This document shows, one piece after another, positions 6,277 through 9,266 of a stretch of 9,266 nucleotides of DNA (positions are counted from its first letter, which is position 1; each line of letters starts with the position of its first letter). The translations under genes and the position numbers were made by a program. The stretch is from NCBI GenBank assembly GCA_014378155.1, contig JACMOF010000376.1, positions 1 through 9,266 of the forward strand. Direction: 5' to 3'. The DNA is from Caulobacter sp. GTDB taxonomy: Bacteria > Pseudomonadota > Alphaproteobacteria > Caulobacterales > Caulobacteraceae. Under the pieces are notes generated by a model, which had not been told where the DNA came from, did no database searches, and saw nothing but the letters and a program-made list of their open reading frames with translations.

Positions 6277-7620
6277 CTAGGGCAACCGCAACACCGCCCG
6301 CAGTCCCCCCATCGGGGAGCGCTCGAGCGTCAGATCCCCGCCCAGTCCCCGCGCCATGTCGCGGGCGATGGCCAGGCCCAGGCCGACGCCCTTTTCGTTC
6401 TGGTTGCGCGACTCGTCGAGGCGGTTGAACGGTCGGAAAGCCTCCTCGTGCAGATCGTCGGGAATACCAGGGCCGTCGTCATCGACGAAGACCCACACCC
6501 CGCCGCTGGGCCGGGCGGTGGATGACACCCGCACGGTGTCGCCATGGGCGGCGGCGTTGTCGATCAGGTTGGCCAGGGCGCGCTTGAAGGCGTTGGGCCG
6601 CAGGATGGCCGACAGGTCGTCGCCCATCTGGGTCTCGATACGGGTTCCGGCCCGGGCCGCGCCGTCGCAGACGCCCTCGATCAGCGGCTTGAGCAGCACC
6701 TCCCGCGTCGCCTCGCCGCCCTCGCCGCGGGCGAACGACAGGTACTCGTCGATCATGTGCTCCATCTCGGACAGATCGCCCTGCATGGCCTGGATCTGGC
6801 CGCTGGGCTCGGCCAAGGCCAGCTCCAGCTTCAGCCGGGTCAGGGGCGTGCGCAGGTCGTGGCTGACCGAGGCCAGCAGGGCCGTGCGCTGCTCGATATG
6901 GCGTTGGATGCGGGCCTTCATGGCCAGGAAGGCCTGGGCCGCCATCCTCACCTCGCGCGCCCCATGCGGCTTGAAGGCCTCCTGGTCGATGCCGCGCCCG
7001 AAGGCGTCGGCGGCGTGGGCCAGGCGCTCGATGGCGCGCACCTGGTTGCGGATGAACAGGATCGCCACCGCAGTCAGCAACAGGGTCGCCACCACCATCC
7101 ACAGGATGAAGATATGGCCCTGGGTGGCGAAGGCGCGATCGCGCGGAGCGATGATCCGCAGCACCCCCTCATGCACCTGCACCCGGATGTCGACATGGCC
7201 AGGATAGCGCGTGGTGTCGAACCAGAACGGGTCGTCCAGCCGGTCGTCGAGGGCGGTGCGCAGCGAGCGGTCCAGCGAGGCGAAGATCGACGGGCGCTGG
7301 CTGGTCGGCAGCTTGCGGCCCTTTTGCAGGGCGATAGACAGCGACATCGAGTCCTCGGCCCGCGCGGCCATCCTGTCGAGGGCGGCGGGCGAGGGGTCGT
7401 CCTTGTAGGTCTCCACCGCCCACGCTACGTCGCCGGCCAGGCCCTCGGACAGGCGGCTGGTCACGGTCTCCCAGTGAGCGTCGAAGAACGCCCAGGTGAC
7501 GGCGATCTGCATCACCGCCACGGGCAGAACGATGATCAGCAACGACCGCCCGAACAGCGAGGTCGGCAGCCAGCGTATGATCTGCCGGGGGATGAAGAGC
7601 TTGGTGCGCAGACGGGTCAT
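6277..7620 (-). CDS. EnvZ-type sensor histidine kinase
   Basis: A 447-residue inner-membrane kinase that should autophosphorylate on a histidine and pass the phosphate to the response regulator encoded upstream. A first membrane helix lies at about 22-46 (SLFGRSLLIIVLPVAVMQIA), then a periplasmic sensor domain of about 120 residues, a second helix at about 169-190 (HIFILWMVVATLLLTAVAIL), and a HAMP linker (about 190-242). The HisKA box is LASVSHDLRTPLTRLKLELA (249-268) with phospho-acceptor His254. The ATPase domain shows N-box NLIDNAAAHG (351-360), G1 DDDGPGIPDD (380-389), F-box FRPFNRLDESRNQ and G2 KGVGLGLAIARDMARGLGG (410-428). All catalytic motifs are intact and the length is typical. The ATG at 7620 has a strong upstream GGGGGAGG, which lies inside a repeat hairpin. 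The gene follows the response regulator by 160 nt rather than the usual few bases. Its signal cannot be read from the sequence. Confidence 0.92.
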   Translation of the reverse strand: MTRLRTKLFIPRQIIRWLPTSLFGRSLLIIVLPVAVMQIAVTWAFFDAHWETVTSRLSEGLAGDVAWAVETYKDDPSPAALDRMAARAEDSMSLSIALQKGRKLPTSQRPSIFASLDRSLRTALDDRLDDPFWFDTTRYPGHVDIRVQVHEGVLRIIAPRDRAFATQGHIFILWMVVATLLLTAVAILFIRNQVRAIERLAHAADAFGRGIDQEAFKPHGAREVRMAAQAFLAMKARIQRHIEQRTALLASVSHDLRTPLTRLKLELALAEPSGQIQAMQGDLSEMEHMIDEYLSFARGEGGEATREVLLKPLIEGVCDGAARAGTRIETQMGDDLSAILRPNAFKRALANLIDNAAAHGDTVRVSSTARPSGGVWVFVDDDGPGIPDDLHEEAFRPFNRLDESRNQNEKGVGLGLAIARDMARGLGGDLTLERSPMGGLRAVLRLP

Positions 7621-7624
7621 TAAA

Positions 7625-7670
7625 TCCTCCCCCTGTGGGGGAGGTGGCGCGAAGCGCCGGTGGGGGGAGT
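7625..7670. repeat. REP-like repeat copy 1 (between response regulator and kinase)
   Basis: The element has three parts: CCTCCCCC-TGT-GGGGGAGG (7626-7644), GGCGC-GAA-GCGCC (7646-7658) and a GGTGGGGGGAGT end (7659-7670). It matches the reverse complement of 7710-7759 part for part, so the two form a head-to-head pair like the BIMEs of enterobacteria. Its outer hairpin abuts the kinase start codon. Confidence 0.8.
7626..7644 (-). promoter_or_regulatory. kinase ribosome binding site inside a perfect hairpin
   Basis: On the minus strand the sequence reads CCTCCCCC-ACA-GGGGGAGG, then ATTTA and the kinase ATG (7620). The GGGGGAGG (7633 down to 7626) is the only plausible Shine-Dalgarno, five bases before the start, and all eight of its bases pair with CCTCCCCC across a three-base loop. 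The arm belongs to the repeat at 7625-7670. When folded, the site should be hidden from the ribosome; this effect is inferred. Confidence 0.65.
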
Positions 7671-7709
7671 TTTAGGGTCGTCGATCCTGGATGAGGTGAT
7701 CCTCCGATC

Positions 7710-7759
7710 ACTCCCCCCTCCGTCGCCTTCGGCGACACCTCCCCCACATGGGGAGGAGC
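7710..7759. repeat. REP-like repeat copy 2, inverted relative to copy 1
   Basis: ACTCCCCCCTCCG (7710-7722), GTCGCC-TTC-GGCGAC (7722-7736) and CCTCCCC-CACAT-GGGGAGG (7738-7756) follow the layout of copy 1 in reverse. The inner hairpin sequence differs, but the complementary changes keep it paired, suggesting the fold rather than the exact bases is conserved. It ends 21 nt before the response regulator stop codon. Confidence 0.8.
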
Positions 7760-7780
7760 TTTGAATTGCGGCCACGCTCA

Positions 7781-8482
7781 TCAATCCGGCGCCAACCGAT
7801 ACCCAATGCCCCGCACCGTCTGCAGGTATCGCGGGTTCTTTGGATCCGGTTCGATCTTGCGGCGCAGGCGGGTGACCTGGACGTCCACCGCGCGGCCGGT
7901 GGGGTCGACGGTGTCGGCGGCCAGTTCCAGGCGATCGACGGGCTCGTGCGCCACCCGGGCCAGGCGGCGCAGCAGGGTGACCTCGGCCTCGGTCAGGCGG
8001 ATCGGCTCGCCGTCGCGCGTCAGCTCGCCGCGCTCGGGCTCGAAGGCGCAGCGGCCCAGGGAAAGCTCGCGCGGGCCCGACGGCTTGGGGGTGGAGCGGC
8101 GCAGTATGGCCTCGATGCGCAGCAGCAGCTCACGCGGCTCGAAGGGCTTGGCCAGGTAGTCGTCGGCGCCGTGGGTAAGGCCCTCGATGCGGTCGCCGGT
8201 CTGGTCGCGGGCGGTCAGCATCAGGATCGGCGTCTTGCCGACCTCGCCGCCCTTGGCCCGCATCCGTTTGGTGAAGGCAAAGCCGTCCTCGCCGGGCATC
8301 ATCACGTCGAGCACCAGCAGGTCGAAGTCCATCGACCCGGTCAGCCGGTCGGCATGGGCGGCGTCGGCGGCGGCGCTGACCCGGAAGCCGGCCCGGGTCA
8401 GGAACTCCTTGAGCAGGGCCCGGATGCGGTCGTCGTCATCGACCACCAACAGGTGGCGCTCGGCCCGTTCTTCAGGCGTCAC
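7781..8482 (-). CDS. OmpR/PhoB-family response regulator (PetR-like)
   Basis: A 233-residue two-domain transcription factor, the expected partner of the kinase downstream. The receiver domain (about 10-128) has the acidic pocket LLVVDDDD (11-18), phospho-acceptor Asp59 in LLVLDVMMPGEDG, Thr90 in PILMLTARD and Lys112 in DDYLAKPF. The C-terminal winged helix (about 137-231) has RLTEAEVTLLRRL, the recognition-helix segment VDVQVTRLRRKIE (199-211) and the closing YLQTVRGIGYRLAPD. I place the start at the GTG at 8482 because the receiver fold begins nine residues later and because this GTG overlaps the stop of the MarR gene as GTGA, implying translational coupling. The frame stays open much further upstream, but that stretch is the shadow of the MarR gene. 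A MarR gene followed by an OmpR-type regulator matches petP-petR of Rhodobacter capsulatus, where PetR was linked to cytochrome bc1; the assignment is by gene order, so I give no symbol. Confidence 0.92.
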   Translation of the reverse strand: MTPEERAERHLLVVDDDDRIRALLKEFLTRAGFRVSAAADAAHADRLTGSMDFDLLVLDVMMPGEDGFAFTKRMRAKGGEVGKTPILMLTARDQTGDRIEGLTHGADDYLAKPFEPRELLLRIEAILRRSTPKPSGPRELSLGRCAFEPERGELTRDGEPIRLTEAEVTLLRRLARVAHEPVDRLELAADTVDPTGRAVDVQVTRLRRKIEPDPKNPRYLQTVRGIGYRLAPD

Positions 8483-8997
8483 AGGCCGTCCCTCCGATTG
8501 AGGCCGACACCCTGGCGCGGGCCGGCCAGGGCCGCCAGGATGCGGCGGGTTCCAGCCACCCCGTCGAGGCCGCCGGTGCGATAGGCCCGGCCGAGCAGGG
8601 CGCGCAAGCGCTCCGTCACCCGGGTCTCGAAGGCCGCGCCCTCGGGGGTCAGCATGGTCGGCCGCCGGCGTGCGTCCAGGTCGCCGGCCGCCTTCTGGAC
8701 CAGGCCCAGGCGCGGCAGGTCGGTCAGGGTCTTGCTGGCCGCCTGCTTGGACAGGCTGGTCAGTTTCGACAGGTCCTGCACCCCGATGCCGGGCCGACGG
8801 CGCAATAGGAAAACGGCGCGCCAGTGCGAGCGGCCCAGGCCCGGACCCTCGGCCTCCAGCGCCGCGTCGACCGCCGCCCACAGGGCCGCCTCGGCCAGCA
8901 AGAGCAGCTCCAGCCCGCTGTCGAGCTGCTCCTCGCCGAGCAGCAGGCGAGGGTCTGTCGACCCCGCCGAGAGGCCCGAGGAGAGCGGCGTGACCAC
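8479..8997 (-). CDS. MarR-family transcriptional regulator (PetP-like)
   Basis: A 172-residue winged-helix regulator, first gene of the MarR-regulator-kinase operon. Helices at the N-terminus (about 22-50, Leu/Ala-rich) would form the dimer interface. The DNA-binding part runs from GRSHWRAVFLLRRRPGIGV (55-73) through DLSKLTSLSKQAASKTLTDL (75-94, helix-turn-helix with recognition helix SKQAASKTLTDL) to the wing DLDARRRPTMLTPEG (106-120), where D-x-R-R-R matches the family's conserved wing. A C-terminal helix (about 121-160) closes the dimer domain. The GTG at 8997 is the furthest possible start, as the frame has a stop 18 nt upstream; a Shine-Dalgarno is weak or absent. Its TGA overlaps the response regulator's GTG. 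It is divergent from ilvE with 80 nt between, so it may control itself and ilvE. The ligand is unknown. Confidence 0.9.
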   Translation of the reverse strand: MVTPLSSGLSAGSTDPRLLLGEEQLDSGLELLLLAEAALWAAVDAALEAEGPGLGRSHWRAVFLLRRRPGIGVQDLSKLTSLSKQAASKTLTDLPRLGLVQKAAGDLDARRRPTMLTPEGAAFETRVTERLRALLGRAYRTGGLDGVAGTRRILAALAGPRQGVGLNRRDGL

Positions 8998-9009
8998 TAG
9001 CTTGCATCC

Positions 9010-9015
9010 ATTTTA
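9010..9015 (-). promoter_or_regulatory. candidate -10 for the MarR-regulator-kinase operon
   Basis: On the minus strand TAAAAT (five of six matches to TATAAT) lies 12 nt before the GTG at 8997, predicting a leader of only a few bases. No convincing -35 is seen. It sits next to the ilvE -35 at 9017-9022, so occupancy of the two promoters could conflict. Confidence 0.25.
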
Positions 9016-9016
9016 T

Positions 9017-9069
9017 TTGACCTGCCGCCGCCTGGGGCGTCTAAGAACCGGATTCCAAATAAGGAGGTC
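9017..9069 (+). promoter_or_regulatory. ilvE promoter and Shine-Dalgarno
   Basis: TTGACC (9017-9022), a 17-nt spacer and TCTAAG (9040-9045) form a good housekeeping promoter, predicting a start near 9052. AAGGAGGTC (9061-9069) is a near-perfect Shine-Dalgarno, ending 8 nt before the ATG at 9078. A weak inverted repeat TCCAA (9054-9058)/TTGGA (9070-9074) brackets it. This is the only textbook ribosome binding site in the window outside a repeat. Confidence 0.6.
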
Positions 9070-9077
9070 TTGGACCG

Positions 9078-9266
9078 ATGTCTCTCGTTCCCTTCGACGA
9101 TCGCGATGGTTGGATCTGGCTGGACGGCCAGTTCGTTGCCTGGCGCGAGGCGAAGGTGCACGTATTGACCCATGGCCTCCACTACGCCTCCTCGGTGTTC
9201 GAGGGCGAGCGGATGTATGGCGGCGAGATCTTCAAGCTGACCGAGCATACCGAGCGCCTGTTCAAA
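9078..9266 (+). CDS. ilvE: branched-chain amino acid aminotransferase, 5' part only
   Basis: The first 63 codons read [20 protein letters not shown], then [20 protein letters not shown] and [20 protein letters not shown], and run off the window edge. The 'W-x-D-G-x-x-V-x-W-x-x-A-x-[VI]-H-[VF]-L-T-H-[GT]-L-H-Y-[AG]-[ST]-[SG]-V-F-E-G' stretch is diagnostic of class IV PLP aminotransferases of the IlvE type, which make the last step of valine, leucine and isoleucine synthesis and the first of their breakdown. The PLP lysine lies beyond the window. The start is set by the strong Shine-Dalgarno AAGGAGGTC. The gene is divergent from the MarR gene. Confidence 0.93.
   Translation, partial: MSLVPFDDRDGWIWLDGQFVAWREAKVHVLTHGLHYASSVFEGERMYGGEIFKLTEHTERLFK

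Noticed and set aside
6544..7623. 359-codon plus-strand open frame
   Set aside because: It lies opposite the histidine kinase gene, whose motifs are all intact. The plus-strand translation is Gly/Gln/His/Arg-rich with no recognisable domain, as expected from a GC-rich shadow.
7621..7780. CRISPR or insertion-sequence remnant
   Set aside because: There are only two copies, inverted, with no regular spacers, transposase fragments or target duplications; it fits a REP-type pair.
7748..8584. 278-codon plus-strand open frame
   Set aside because: Opposite the response regulator; low-complexity composition and no motif, whereas the minus strand has a complete receiver and winged helix.
8483..9007. 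N-terminal extension giving a 408-codon response regulator
   Set aside because: The extra 175 codons are a frameshifted reading of the MarR gene, rich in Gly, Pro and Arg. The GTG at 8482 gives a normal receiver start.

Overview
The window is GC-rich (stops are rare in every frame, so long shadow ORFs abound) and looks like chromosome from an alphaproteobacterium, most likely Caulobacter or a close relative in the Caulobacterales. Three things point there: the gene families and their order (YgfZ / GT9 heptosyltransferase / dihydroorotase; a MarR-OmpR-kinase cluster divergent from ilvE), several Caulobacter-like promoter candidates, and GC-rich palindromic intergenic repeats of the kind common in that group. 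The genus is an inference; no rRNA or other decisive marker is present.

Layout. 1-194 (-): 5' end of a YgfZ/GcvT-like folate-binding protein, cut by the window edge. 304-1473 (+): ADP-heptose:LPS heptosyltransferase-like protein (GT9) whose last residues and stop codon come from a long palindromic repeat (1438-1544). 1615-2607 (+): a dihydroorotase gene wrecked by two internal deletions and frame changes. 2681-4477 (+): feruloyl-CoA synthase-type acyl-CoA ligase. 4612-6153 (+): ThDP-dependent enzyme of the acetolactate synthase/benzoylformate decarboxylase superfamily. 6154-6276: convergent gap filled by a repeat palindrome. 8997 down to 6277 (-): MarR regulator, OmpR-type response regulator (GTGA stop/start overlap) and EnvZ-type histidine kinase, with a 160-nt gap holding two inverted repeat copies between regulator and kinase. 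9078-9266 (+): start of ilvE with a good promoter and Shine-Dalgarno, divergent from the MarR gene.

How the genes fit together. The MarR/response regulator/kinase set is one signalling operon and resembles the PetP/PetR arrangement of alphaproteobacteria. The CoA ligase and ThDP enzyme are co-directional neighbours and could share a role in aromatic or aldehyde metabolism, but no hydratase-lyase or dehydrogenase is present to confirm a ferulate pathway. The rest is core metabolism or envelope biogenesis.

I see no new defence system, mobile element, CRISPR array, tRNA or rRNA. The most notable things are small: a repeat hairpin that contains the kinase gene's ribosome binding site, a repeat that supplies a protein's C-terminus, and the decayed dihydroorotase gene.
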